Below, piece after piece: positions 6,952-15,204 of a stretch of 24,029 nt of DNA (positions are counted from its first letter, which is position 1; each line of letters starts with the position of its first letter). The DNA lies in NCBI GenBank assembly GCA_049314555.1, contig JBMOEW010000043.1, positions 1 through 24,029 on the forward strand. The letters are read 5' to 3'. Both the position numbers and the translations under genes were made by a program. Source of the stretch: REEB509 sp049314555. GTDB taxonomy: Bacteria > Pseudomonadota > Alphaproteobacteria > Caulobacterales > Aquidulcibacteraceae. The notes under the pieces are model-generated. The model ran no database searches. It saw nothing but the letters and a program-made list of their open reading frames with translations, and was not told the origin of the DNA.

Positions 6952-7932
6952 TTGGTTGTTGACGTCCATACCCATGTCTGCCCTCCACGCCTCGATGCGC
7001 CGGGAGATGCGAGCGCTTTTTGGCCCTGTATCGCGCCGGAAGGTCCTCATAAGGCGACGATCACAATCAATGGGGCGGTGTTCAGAGTTATCGACGAGCG
7101 ATCTTGGGATGGTCAGCGTCGCCTCCAGGATATGGAGAACGAGGGGGTCTGGGCGCAGGTCCTGTCGCCGATGCCGGAGCTCCTGTCTTACTGGCTTCGT
7201 GTTGACGAAGCGCGGCGGTTGGCCGACTTGGTCAACAAGCAAATTCTCGCGACGGCTGAATGCGATCCAGCCCGCTTCAAGGCCCTAGGGATGGTGACGG
7301 CGCAGGATGCCGCCGTCGCTGTCCGTCAACTCGAGGCCTTATCCAGGCTCGGCTTTTGCGGCATTGAAATGGGCAGTCACGTCAATGGCTGTCCCTTGGG
7401 CGATCCGCGTCATTATCCGATCTATGAAGCGATGGAAGCTCTTGGATTGGCTTTATTCGTGCATCCATTGCATCCTTGCGGCTGCGAACGCATCGGGGGC
7501 GGCGGCGCATTTGGCGCAGCCGCCCTCTTTCCTGGCGAGATTGCATTGGCGGCTGTGTCCCTGATTCGCGGCGGTGTAATGGAGCGCTTTCCCAAGCTGC
7601 GCATCCTGCTCAGTCATGGCGGGGGCTCGTTGCAAATCGTATTGGCGCGCCTGTCAGTCGCCTGGAGCTTGAGTGGGGAAATCCGCAACGAGGTCGCCTG
7701 CCAGCCAGACCTCTACGCTAAGCGCTTTTACTACGACAGCAATGTCTATGATCCAAGACTCATCGCCGCGCTGGCTGAGCGGGTCGGGGCAGATCGCATC
7801 GCCGTCGGCTCAGACTACCCGTTTCTTATTCGGCAGGAACGGCCGGGGCAATTTTTGCATTCGGTTCTACCGGACGCTGGAGCAGCCGCTTCTCTATGGC
7901 TTTCGCCCACACAACAAGAGGAGAGTCTTTGA
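6952..7932 (+). CDS. Metal-dependent amidohydrolase, ACMSD/decarboxylase type
   Basis: A 326-residue protein from the TTG at 6952, giving the usual N-terminus (M)VVDVHTH; a TTG at 6904 would add 16 glycine-rich residues encoded through a G tract and is less likely. Metal-site residues are visible: His6 and His8 (HTH), His171 (VHPLHP), His222 (LSHGGG) and Asp288 (GSDYPF). This set fits the aminocarboxymuconate-semialdehyde decarboxylase and resorcylate/5-carboxyvanillate decarboxylase group of amidohydrolases, which remove CO2 non-oxidatively. A role in decarboxylating an aromatic acid or a carboxylated ring-fission product is inferred. The stop overlaps the next start as TGATG. It is the first gene of the plus-strand operon, downstream of candidate operator A. 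Confidence 0.82.
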   Translation: MVVDVHTHVCPPRLDAPGDASAFWPCIAPEGPHKATITINGAVFRVIDERSWDGQRRLQDMENEGVWAQVLSPMPELLSYWLRVDEARRLADLVNKQILATAECDPARFKALGMVTAQDAAVAVRQLEALSRLGFCGIEMGSHVNGCPLGDPRHYPIYEAMEALGLALFVHPLHPCGCERIGGGGAFGAAALFPGEIALAAVSLIRGGVMERFPKLRILLSHGGGSLQIVLARLSVAWSLSGEIRNEVACQPDLYAKRFYYDSNVYDPRLIAALAERVGADRIAVGSDYPFLIRQERPGQFLHSVLPDAGAAASLWLSPTQQEESL

Positions 7933-8759
7933 TGTCTGCAGACAATCTGGAAGAGCGGCATCTCGACATCTTGGGGGTACGCACGCGCTATCACGATGTC
8001 GGAGAGGGGGAGCCGCTTTTACTGCTGCATGGGGCAGGGCCTGGTGCGTCAGGACTTAGCAATTATCGCAGGAATATAGAGGCGCTCGCGGCGGGGCATC
8101 GGGTTTTAATCCTCGATCTTCCAGGCTTTGGCGGTACCGACAATAAGCTGCCGGAGGGCGGACTTTTTGCGGCAATGGGCGTTTTTGTGCGGGCGTTTCT
8201 GGAGGCGCTTGGCATAAGGCGCGTAAGCGTGATTGGCAACTCGATGGGGGGCGGCATCGCCCTGGAGGTCGCCCTGCGCGCGCCAGGGCTCGTCCGCTGC
8301 ATGGTGCTTATGGGTGGTGCGGGCAGTCTGCCGACTTTTACAGCGATGCCCACTGAGGGATTGCAGCGCATGTTTGGCTTCTACTCTGGCGAGGGGCCAA
8401 CCATGCAGAAATTGCGGGCTGTGCTCAGTCTTTTGGTTTTTGACCAGTCCACCATCACCGACGCGCTTTTGGAGGAGCGGTTCGAAGCTGCGACCCGACC
8501 AGATGTCGTAGCGGAGTATATTATCACAAAGCGCCCGATCGAGCCCCTTTGGCGCGAAGACCTCGCTTCGCTGTCCCACCCGACCCTCCTCATTTGGGGA
8601 CGCGAGGATCGGGTCATCCCTCTCGACGCTAGCTTCTTGTTACTCAAGCAGATTCCCAATGCGAGCCTTCATGTCATTCCACGCTGCGGCCATTGGGTCC
8701 AGTGGGAGAAAGCGGACGCGTTCAACGCGCTCGTGCTTGAATTCTTGAGCCGCAACTGA
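7932..8759 (+). CDS. Meta-cleavage product C-C bond hydrolase (alpha/beta hydrolase)
   Basis: A 275-residue alpha/beta hydrolase starting at ATG 7932 with GAGGAG at 7918-7923; the start shares one base with the previous stop. The catalytic triad is visible as Ser104 (GNSMGGG), Asp226 (GREDRVIP) and His254 (CGHWVQW). The oxyanion-hole motif HGAGPGASG begins at His33 and, with GNSMGG, is a signature of BphD, HsaD, MhpC and CmtE hydrolases. These split the vinylogous diketone made by extradiol cleavage into 2-hydroxypenta-2,4-dienoate and a carboxylic acid. This fits the extradiol dioxygenase encoded at 4162-5079 and the hydratase at 20391-21188. The released acid could be the acyl-CoA synthetase substrate. 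Confidence 0.88.
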   Translation: MSADNLEERHLDILGVRTRYHDVGEGEPLLLLHGAGPGASGLSNYRRNIEALAAGHRVLILDLPGFGGTDNKLPEGGLFAAMGVFVRAFLEALGIRRVSVIGNSMGGGIALEVALRAPGLVRCMVLMGGAGSLPTFTAMPTEGLQRMFGFYSGEGPTMQKLRAVLSLLVFDQSTITDALLEERFEAATRPDVVAEYIITKRPIEPLWREDLASLSHPTLLIWGREDRVIPLDASFLLLKQIPNASLHVIPRCGHWVQWEKADAFNALVLEFLSRN

Positions 8760-8775
8760 GGGAGAGGCTCTGGCG

Positions 8776-10404
8776 ATGGCCGATGCTCAGACCACAACAA
8801 CGCATGACCACGAAGTGCTGATTGCCGGCGCGGGACCCGTCGGCCTGACACTTGCACTACAATTAGCTCAATACGGGATTTCAGTACGCGTCTTTGAGCG
8901 CAATTCCGCCCCATTAAAATGGCCGAAAATGGAGCGGTGCAACGCCCGGACTATGGAGATTTTTCGCCGCATGGGGATTGCGGAAAAGATTCGTTCCGCA
9001 AGCCGATTTCGAGACGTTCCAATGGATGTTTTCGTCGTCACGCGACTACAGTCGCCGCCGCTGTTGCACCTGCGCTATCCATCGGTGACCGAGGCGCAGC
9101 GCCTGATCGCAGCATCTCGGGATGGCGCAATGCCGCGGGAGCCCTACCAGCTCATTTCGCAATACACTTTGGAGCCTTTGCTCAAGGCTGAAGCGGAGAA
9201 ACTGGCTCTCATCCAGTTGTCTTATGGCTGCGCGGTTGACTCTTTTGAGCAGGACGGTCAAGGGGTCACCGTCAGGACATTGACGAGCGACGGTCGAAAG
9301 GAAAGTGTAAGGGGCTCGTTTTTGGTTGGATGCGACGGCGGCTCCAGCGCCACCCGAAAGGCCCTTGGGATTCGCTTTGAAGGCCAGGGCCAAATTCTGG
9401 CTCTGCGGCAGATCCTGTTCCGATCCCGATCGTTATTCGAAGCGATTCCGGTAGGCAAGGGACGGCACTATTATTTCCCGGACACAACGCTTGTCGTGCA
9501 GGATGATCTTGAACATTTCGCGTTCCACACCGCGCGCGTGACGCAGCAGTCCGCCGAGACGGTGGTCCGTGATCTTCTCGAACTCGATATCGACGTAGAG
9601 GTGCAGAACGATACGGTATGGAACCAGAACCTCCTGTTAGCCGAGCGCTACCGGGTCGGTCGTGTTTTTATCGCCGGCGACGCCGCGCACATCGTCATTC
9701 CAAATGGCGGCTTGGGGCTCAATACCGGAATTGGCGATGCGACCGATCTCTCCTGGAAGCTTGCGGCGGTGGCGCAAGGGTGGGGGGGCGCTCGTCTGCT
9801 GGCGAGCTACGAGGCCGAAAGACGGCCTATCGCTGTCCGCAATAGGGAGGCCTCGGGCCGAAGCGCGCGCGGCGTGCTTGCCTACCGCACTCTGATCGCT
9901 GCGGGGCCCGATCTGGATTCGAGCGACCCCGCTGCGGTAGCCTATCGGCGCGTGGTCGAGGCGTCGGTCCTCGCCGGGCAGAAGCACTCTCAAGGGCTCG
10001 ATGGGGTGGAACTAGGTTATGTGTATTGTGGCTCCCCGATCATATGCGAGGAGCCCGGGACGGCGCCGCCGCCAGACGACGTGGTCTATACCCCGAGCAC
10101 GGCCCCTGGGGCGCGACTACCGCACATGTGGTTGTCCAGCGGAGAAGCTGTGGGGGATGTACTCGGGGTTGGCTTTAGTCTGATCATCTTGGGGTCCTCG
10201 ATTGCGGACGGTGAGGCGTTTGCCGCCGCATTCAAGGAGGCTGGAGCGTCCCTGAGCGTGCACCATTTCGATGATGCATCCTTGCTCAAGCTGTATGAGC
10301 GTCGCCTGCTTCTTATTCGACCCGATCTGCATGTGGCATGGCGAGGCGATCGCGTTCCTGACGACCTAAAAAGCCTGGTTGCACGGATCACGGGTCAGGA
10401 CTGA
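8776..10404 (+). CDS. FAD-dependent aromatic hydroxylase, MhpA/PheA-like
   Basis: A 542-residue class A flavoprotein monooxygenase. The FAD/ADP motif GAGPVG is at residues 18-23 in a Rossmann start (VLIAGAGPVGLTLALQLAQYG). A GCDG motif lies near 190, and the second FAD motif GDAAHIVIPNGGLGLNTG begins near residue 300. The last ~140 residues match the thioredoxin-like C-terminal domain of this family. Relatives use NAD(P)H and O2 to hydroxylate a phenol next to the existing hydroxyl, giving the catechol an extradiol enzyme needs. Relatives also include ipso-hydroxylases of alkylphenols, so position specificity is open. GAGGGAGAGG lies just before the start, 16 bases after the hydrolase stop. 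Co-transcription is likely. Confidence 0.87.
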   Translation: MADAQTTTTHDHEVLIAGAGPVGLTLALQLAQYGISVRVFERNSAPLKWPKMERCNARTMEIFRRMGIAEKIRSASRFRDVPMDVFVVTRLQSPPLLHLRYPSVTEAQRLIAASRDGAMPREPYQLISQYTLEPLLKAEAEKLALIQLSYGCAVDSFEQDGQGVTVRTLTSDGRKESVRGSFLVGCDGGSSATRKALGIRFEGQGQILALRQILFRSRSLFEAIPVGKGRHYYFPDTTLVVQDDLEHFAFHTARVTQQSAETVVRDLLELDIDVEVQNDTVWNQNLLLAERYRVGRVFIAGDAAHIVIPNGGLGLNTGIGDATDLSWKLAAVAQGWGGARLLASYEAERRPIAVRNREASGRSARGVLAYRTLIAAGPDLDSSDPAAVAYRRVVEASVLAGQKHSQGLDGVELGYVYCGSPIICEEPGTAPPPDDVVYTPSTAPGARLPHMWLSSGEAVGDVLGVGFSLIILGSSIADGEAFAAAFKEAGASLSVHHFDDASLLKLYERRLLLIRPDLHVAWRGDRVPDDLKSLVARITGQD

Positions 10405-10408
10405 AGCA

Positions 10409-11983
10409 ATGACAAAAGATCAAAAGAGCCCAGATGTGATTGCGGCGCGCTCCAATTCGATCGCAGCGGCCTTTTCTCGCGCAGCGCGCAAGCACCGGGA
10501 CCGCGTCGCCCTAGAGTTTGCCGGGCGCGTTTGGACGTTTCTGGAGATCGACGCCGCGGCGGGTCGGCTTGCGCACTGGTTGTCGTTAAGCGGCCTTCAG
10601 CCCGGCGATCGGCTTTTGGCCTATGGAAAAAATTCCGCCGCCTATCTTATCGCTTGGTTGGCTTGTTGCCGCGGCGGGTTTGTACATGTGCCGCTCAATT
10701 ATGCACTGACCGCAACAGAGGCAGTCTATATTAAAACGGCTTGCAGCGCGAGACTTGTGCTCTTTGACGAGTCCCTCGGCAAGACAATCGCCGAGGCGCC
10801 GCCAGCATCAGATGAGCTCGGCAGATGGTCGTTCGCCCAGGCGGAGGCCGCTGCGCTATCCTCCGATCACGACCCATTGTTCCTGAATCCCAATGTCGCC
10901 GAAAGCAGTCTTGCGCAGCTTCTCTACACATCCGGCACAACCGGCGCCCCAAAGGGTGCAATGATGACCCACGGCGCATTTCTTTCGGAGTATGCAGCCT
11001 GCACGATCGCATGCGCATATGCGCCTGATGACATCGCATTGGCGGCTCTCCCGCTTTATCATTCAGCCCAGATGCATGCCTTCACAATGCCGCAAATGCT
11101 CACTGGCGCGCGGACAAGGTTGCTCGAGGCGCCTGTCGCAGAGACCGTCTTGCGGCTGGTTGAGGAACTGAAAATCTCCTCTTTTTTTGCGCCCCCGACG
11201 GTTTGGATCAATCTCCTGCGCCAGCAGGAGCGTGATCGCCGCGATTTGAGCTCTCTGCGGAAAATCTACTACGGCGCGGCCATCATGCCGGAGCCCATAT
11301 TGCGAGAACTGGCTGCGACCCTGCCAGGCGCCAGGCTATATAACTGCTATGGGCAGAGCGAAATCGGACCAGTGGCTACGGTTCTCGGTCCTGATGAACA
11401 TGCCGATCGGCCCACATCGGCGGGGCGCCCGCTGCCGTCCGTGGAGACGAGGGTCGTCAATCCCGATATGAGCGACGCCGCAGTGGGACAGCCCGGAGAG
11501 ATCGTTCATCGCTCGCCGCAACTCATGGTCGGGTACTGGGGCTCGCCTGGAGAGACCGACGCTGCCTTCGCAGGGGGATGGTTCCATTCTGGCGATGTCG
11601 GGGTCATGGACGCTGAGGGCTTCCTTTATGTGGTGGACCGCTTGAAGGACGTCATCAATACCGGCGGCGTTTTGGTCGCGAGCCGTGAGGTGGAGGATGC
11701 GCTTTTGCGACATCCAGCTGTTTCTGAAGCCGCGGTCATCGCTCTGCCGGATCACATCTGGGGGGAAGCGATTTCGGCTGTTGTGGTTCTGCGTGACGGC
11801 AGGGCCGTTTCCAGCGAAGAGCTGATAGAGTTTGCGCGCCCGTCTCTGGCGGCGTTCAAACTGCCAAAGCGCGTCTTCTTCGCACCAAATCTCCCCAAAA
11901 ATACCGCCGGCAAAGTGCTGAAGCGCGAATTGCGTAATAATCTTGCTCAGGAACAGTCCGCTCCAGCCGAGCAAAATCAATAA
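10409..11983 (+). CDS. Acyl-CoA synthetase (AMP-forming)
   Basis: A 524-residue member of the ANL adenylating superfamily, usual length. The start is ATG 10409, four bases after the monooxygenase stop. ATP-binding P-loop YTSGTTGAPKG is at residues 173-183. YNCYGQSEIGP, GWFHSGDVGVMDAEGF and the hinge DRLKDVINTGG follow, with catalytic Lys502 in TAGKVLKREL. It would activate a carboxylic acid to its CoA thioester with ATP. The order synthetase, aldehyde dehydrogenase, GMC dehydrogenase suggests the acid comes from stepwise oxidation of an alcohol side chain. It could instead handle the acid released by the C-C hydrolase. Substrate chain length or aromaticity cannot be read here. Confidence 0.9.
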   Translation: MTKDQKSPDVIAARSNSIAAAFSRAARKHRDRVALEFAGRVWTFLEIDAAAGRLAHWLSLSGLQPGDRLLAYGKNSAAYLIAWLACCRGGFVHVPLNYALTATEAVYIKTACSARLVLFDESLGKTIAEAPPASDELGRWSFAQAEAAALSSDHDPLFLNPNVAESSLAQLLYTSGTTGAPKGAMMTHGAFLSEYAACTIACAYAPDDIALAALPLYHSAQMHAFTMPQMLTGARTRLLEAPVAETVLRLVEELKISSFFAPPTVWINLLRQQERDRRDLSSLRKIYYGAAIMPEPILRELAATLPGARLYNCYGQSEIGPVATVLGPDEHADRPTSAGRPLPSVETRVVNPDMSDAAVGQPGEIVHRSPQLMVGYWGSPGETDAAFAGGWFHSGDVGVMDAEGFLYVVDRLKDVINTGGVLVASREVEDALLRHPAVSEAAVIALPDHIWGEAISAVVVLRDGRAVSSEELIEFARPSLAAFKLPKRVFFAPNLPKNTAGKVLKRELRNNLAQEQSAPAEQNQ

Positions 11984-11997
11984 GGGAGATGGGCATA

Positions 11998-13491
11998 ATG
12001 TCTACGCCACAACGATTTTCCCTTCCGGAGAAAAAGGGTCTCTATTATGGAGGCGATTGGCATCCGCCGCGAGCCGGCGGTTTTTCTCCAACCTACAGTC
12101 CCACCGATGGCCGCGAAATAGCGAATGTAGCTTCAGGCGACGCGGAGGATGTGGATTGTGCTGTCGCTGCGGCGGCGGAGGGATATGCGGTTTGGCGGCA
12201 CGTGGAGCCGCTGGCGCGGGCTGCGGTGTTGCGTGACGTCGCGACCGTCATCCGTCAGCATGGGGAAGAGCTCGCATGGTTGGACGCTTATAACGGCGGA
12301 AATCCCTTGCGGGAACTCAAGGCGGACATCGCAGCTTCGGCGGCCTTGTTTGAGTTCTTCGCGGGCCTCGTGACCGAGATGAAGGGCGCTTCCTTGCCGA
12401 TGGGCCCAGGGTCGGTGAATTTTTCCGTGCGTGAGCCGCGCGGCGTGATCGCGCGACTCGTTGCGTTCAATCACCCTTTCATGTTCACCGCGGCGAAGGC
12501 TGCTGCGCCGCTGGCGGCGGGCAACAGCGTGATCATGAAACCTCCCGAACAAGCGCCTTTATCGGCCCTCCGCTTCGCGGACTTGATTGGCGGGCTGTTT
12601 CCTCCTGGAGTTTTCTCCGTTCTGCCAGGGGGGGCGGCGGTTGGTGAGGCGCTTGCCCGCCATCCAGGCATTGCGATGATAGGCTTGATCGGCAGTGTTG
12701 CGACGGGAAGAGCTGTTATGCGGGCTGCTTCAGAGACGTTGAAGCCGGTGATTTTCGAACTCGGGGGTAAGAATGCGCTCATTGCTTATCCTGACGCCGA
12801 TCCCGATGCTGTGGCCGACGCCATGATCGGCGGAATGAATTTCGGCTGGTGCGGACAATCGTGCGGATCGACCAGCCGTGTCTTCTTGCACGAAGCGATC
12901 CATGATAGGGTGATTGAGCGCGTACGAACTAAAATCGCGTCCATCCGCCCAGGCGTGCCAACGGACCCCGAAACCAGCATGGGCGCGATCGTAAGCAAAA
13001 CGCAATTGGACAAAATTTTAGGTTTTATCCAATCCGGCCGCGCGGAGGGCGCTTCACTCCTTTGCGGCGGCGAACGGGTGCTTGAGCCTCTGCTTGCGGA
13101 GGGGTGGTTTCTTGGGCCGACTATATTTGTAGGCGTGGTTCCCAGCATGCGGATTGCGCGAGAGGAGATTTTCGGACCGGTCTTATCGGTATTGCGCTGG
13201 TCTGATCATGCCCAGATGTTACGGGACGTGAATGCAGTGGACTATGGGCTGACCTGTTCAATATGGACGAATGACTTGTCGACTGCGCATCGGACCGCGG
13301 CGGAGGTACAGGCTGGATTTGTCTGGATCAACGAGGTTTCCAGGCATTTCATAGGCGCGCCCTTTGGCGGCTATAAGCAGTCCGGAATTGGCCGCGAGGA
13401 ATGTCTTGAGGAGCTCATCGCCTTTACACAGGAAAAAAATATCCATATCCGCCTCGCGCCTCCATCCACTCCTGCGACGGTTCGGTCATGA
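11998..13491 (+). CDS. NAD(P)-dependent aldehyde dehydrogenase
   Basis: A 497-residue aldehyde dehydrogenase. I chose ATG 11998 over the in-frame ATG at 11989 because AAGGGAG (to 11988) directly abuts the earlier one and is well spaced for the later. The motifs are FNHPFMFTAAKAAAPLAAGNS with IMKPPEQAPLSAL (cofactor site), Glu254 in FELGGK, catalytic Cys289 in GQSCGS, and EEIFGPVLSV. The residues after the cysteine (GSTSR) differ from the common CAGSR. It should oxidise an aldehyde to the free acid. Its position between the synthetase and the GMC dehydrogenase suggests it takes the GMC product. The stop overlaps the next start as ATGA. Confidence 0.9.
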   Translation: MSTPQRFSLPEKKGLYYGGDWHPPRAGGFSPTYSPTDGREIANVASGDAEDVDCAVAAAAEGYAVWRHVEPLARAAVLRDVATVIRQHGEELAWLDAYNGGNPLRELKADIAASAALFEFFAGLVTEMKGASLPMGPGSVNFSVREPRGVIARLVAFNHPFMFTAAKAAAPLAAGNSVIMKPPEQAPLSALRFADLIGGLFPPGVFSVLPGGAAVGEALARHPGIAMIGLIGSVATGRAVMRAASETLKPVIFELGGKNALIAYPDADPDAVADAMIGGMNFGWCGQSCGSTSRVFLHEAIHDRVIERVRTKIASIRPGVPTDPETSMGAIVSKTQLDKILGFIQSGRAEGASLLCGGERVLEPLLAEGWFLGPTIFVGVVPSMRIAREEIFGPVLSVLRWSDHAQMLRDVNAVDYGLTCSIWTNDLSTAHRTAAEVQAGFVWINEVSRHFIGAPFGGYKQSGIGREECLEELIAFTQEKNIHIRLAPPSTPATVRS

Positions 13492-15101
13492 GTCGGACGG
13501 AGCGCTTCGATTATATCATCGTCGGGGCCGGATCGGCAGGCTGCGTTTTGGCCAACCGGCTGAGCGCCGATCGGACGCGCCGTGTGTTGCTGTTGGAGGC
13601 GGGCGACTGGGATCGCGATCCATTCATCCATATTCCGTTTGCATGGGGGCTCATGCATAAACAACGACGGCATGATTGGGGCTACGACACTGAGCCGGAG
13701 CCTTATCTCGATGGCCGAATTGTAGACTGCATACGTGGCAAAGTCGTTGGCGGGTCGTCGTCAATCAATGCGATGTTTTATGTGCGCGGCCACCCAAGCG
13801 ACTATGATCGTTGGGCCGCCGCGGGGCTGACAGGGTGGTCCTGGAGCGAGGTTTTGCCCTATTTCCGAAAGCAAGAGACCTGGGAGCATGGCGCCGACGC
13901 CCTGCGCGGCGGAGATGGCCCCCTGCAAATCAGGACATCGCGTTATCGCGATGAATTGCTCGAAGCCTACGAAGCCGCACTGCTGGAAAAGGGGCATCGC
14001 GAGACTGCTGATTACAACGGAGCCGAACAGGAGGGCTTCTGCCGCAAACAATTTACGATCGGATCAGGGCGACGCTGCAGCGCGGCGGCGGCTTATTTGC
14101 GGCCGGTTCTTGGGCGAAGAAATCTCGTCGTCAGGGTCAAAGCGCATGCTTTGAAAATAGCGTTCGAAAAAGAGCGCGCCATTGGCGTCCTCTATGAACG
14201 CAATGGCAAAACCAGGCTCGCCCATGCCGAGGCCGAGGTGATTGTCAGCGCCGGCGTGTTCAACACGCCCAAATTGCTGAATTTGTCCGGCATCGGCGCT
14301 GCGGACATGCTGCGTTCAAAGGGGATAGCGCCTGTGGCCAATCTGCCGGGAGTGGGGCGGAATCTCGCAAACCACGTCAGCGCCGTCGTGGCCTGCGCGC
14401 GTCGCTCGGCAGGTCCATTGATCAAGACCCTCCGTGTTGACGCAGCCGCGCTGGCGATGGCCCGCGCCTACTTCTTCGGACAAGGTCCAATGACCGACCT
14501 TCCATCCGGGGCTGTGACCTTTGTCAAAACACACCACGGGGCCCCAGCGCCTGACATCCAATGGATGTTTATCGCCGCCCCGCTCGACGCGACCGCCCAT
14601 TTGGCCCCCTTTGTCGCCCCCGCTCCAGATGGTTTTGGCTGCAGGGTTGCTCTGTTGCATCCCGAGAGCAGGGGGCAGGTTACCTTAAGAAGCGCCGATC
14701 CCGCCGATCCGCCTTGCATCGTGGAACGCATGCTGGCCACCGAACGCGATCGGGCGACCTTGCGCCAAGGCATAGCGCTCTGGCGCGACGTCGCCCGCGC
14801 GTCCTCGCTTGAGCCCTATGTGGCGGCGGAGGTGACGCCGGGGGAGAGCGTCAAGAGCGACGCTGACATTGACGCTTTCATTCGCAGGGAGGCGATTACC
14901 AACCATCATCCCGTCGGGACATGCAAGATGGCGGTGGACGGCGACCCGATGGGCGTTGTGAACGCAAAGCTGCAGGTGCGCGGCGTCAATGGTTTAAGGG
15001 TGGTCGATGCGTCGATTATGCCAGACCTGGTCGGCGGCCCCATTAATGCGACAGTGACCATGATCGCGGAAAGGGCCGCAGACCTGATCAGATCGGTTTA
15101 A
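13488..15101 (+). CDS. GMC-family FAD alcohol dehydrogenase
   Basis: A 537-residue glucose-methanol-choline oxidoreductase. The FAD motif GAGSAG is at residues 13-18, with LLLEAGDWD after it. GKVVGGSSSINAMFYVRGH is the second FAD signature, and NHHPVGTCKM carries the likely catalytic His474. GPINATVTMIAERAA closes the protein as expected. Bacterial members such as choline and PEG dehydrogenases oxidise primary alcohols to aldehydes and pass electrons to the respiratory chain or quinones. The ATG overlaps the aldehyde dehydrogenase stop (ATGA), so the two are probably made in fixed ratio. Inferred substrate: a hydroxyalkyl or polyether side chain. Confidence 0.88.
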   Translation: MSRTERFDYIIVGAGSAGCVLANRLSADRTRRVLLLEAGDWDRDPFIHIPFAWGLMHKQRRHDWGYDTEPEPYLDGRIVDCIRGKVVGGSSSINAMFYVRGHPSDYDRWAAAGLTGWSWSEVLPYFRKQETWEHGADALRGGDGPLQIRTSRYRDELLEAYEAALLEKGHRETADYNGAEQEGFCRKQFTIGSGRRCSAAAAYLRPVLGRRNLVVRVKAHALKIAFEKERAIGVLYERNGKTRLAHAEAEVIVSAGVFNTPKLLNLSGIGAADMLRSKGIAPVANLPGVGRNLANHVSAVVACARRSAGPLIKTLRVDAAALAMARAYFFGQGPMTDLPSGAVTFVKTHHGAPAPDIQWMFIAAPLDATAHLAPFVAPAPDGFGCRVALLHPESRGQVTLRSADPADPPCIVERMLATERDRATLRQGIALWRDVARASSLEPYVAAEVTPGESVKSDADIDAFIRREAITNHHPVGTCKMAVDGDPMGVVNAKLQVRGVNGLRVVDASIMPDLVGGPINATVTMIAERAADLIRSV

Positions 15102-15138
15102 TTTCTCCTGGCTGGCGCCCAGACTTGACACATAAACA

Positions 15139-15158
15139 AAGCGAGTACATGGTTTTTG
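15139..15158 (+). promoter_or_regulatory. Candidate operator B before the TonB receptor gene
   Basis: AAGCGAGTACATGGTTTTTG, 16 of 20 bases identical to candidate operator A. As at site A, a TTGACA hexamer (15125-15130) sits a short distance upstream, here eight bases before the site. It lies 46 bases before the receptor start, in the 103-base gap after the GMC gene. It suggests a separate, co-regulated promoter for the receptor. Confidence 0.5.
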
Positions 15159-15204
15159 CAAAAAGCGCTGCAATATAGAGCGGCTCGAAGGGGAGGAGAG
15201 TGAG

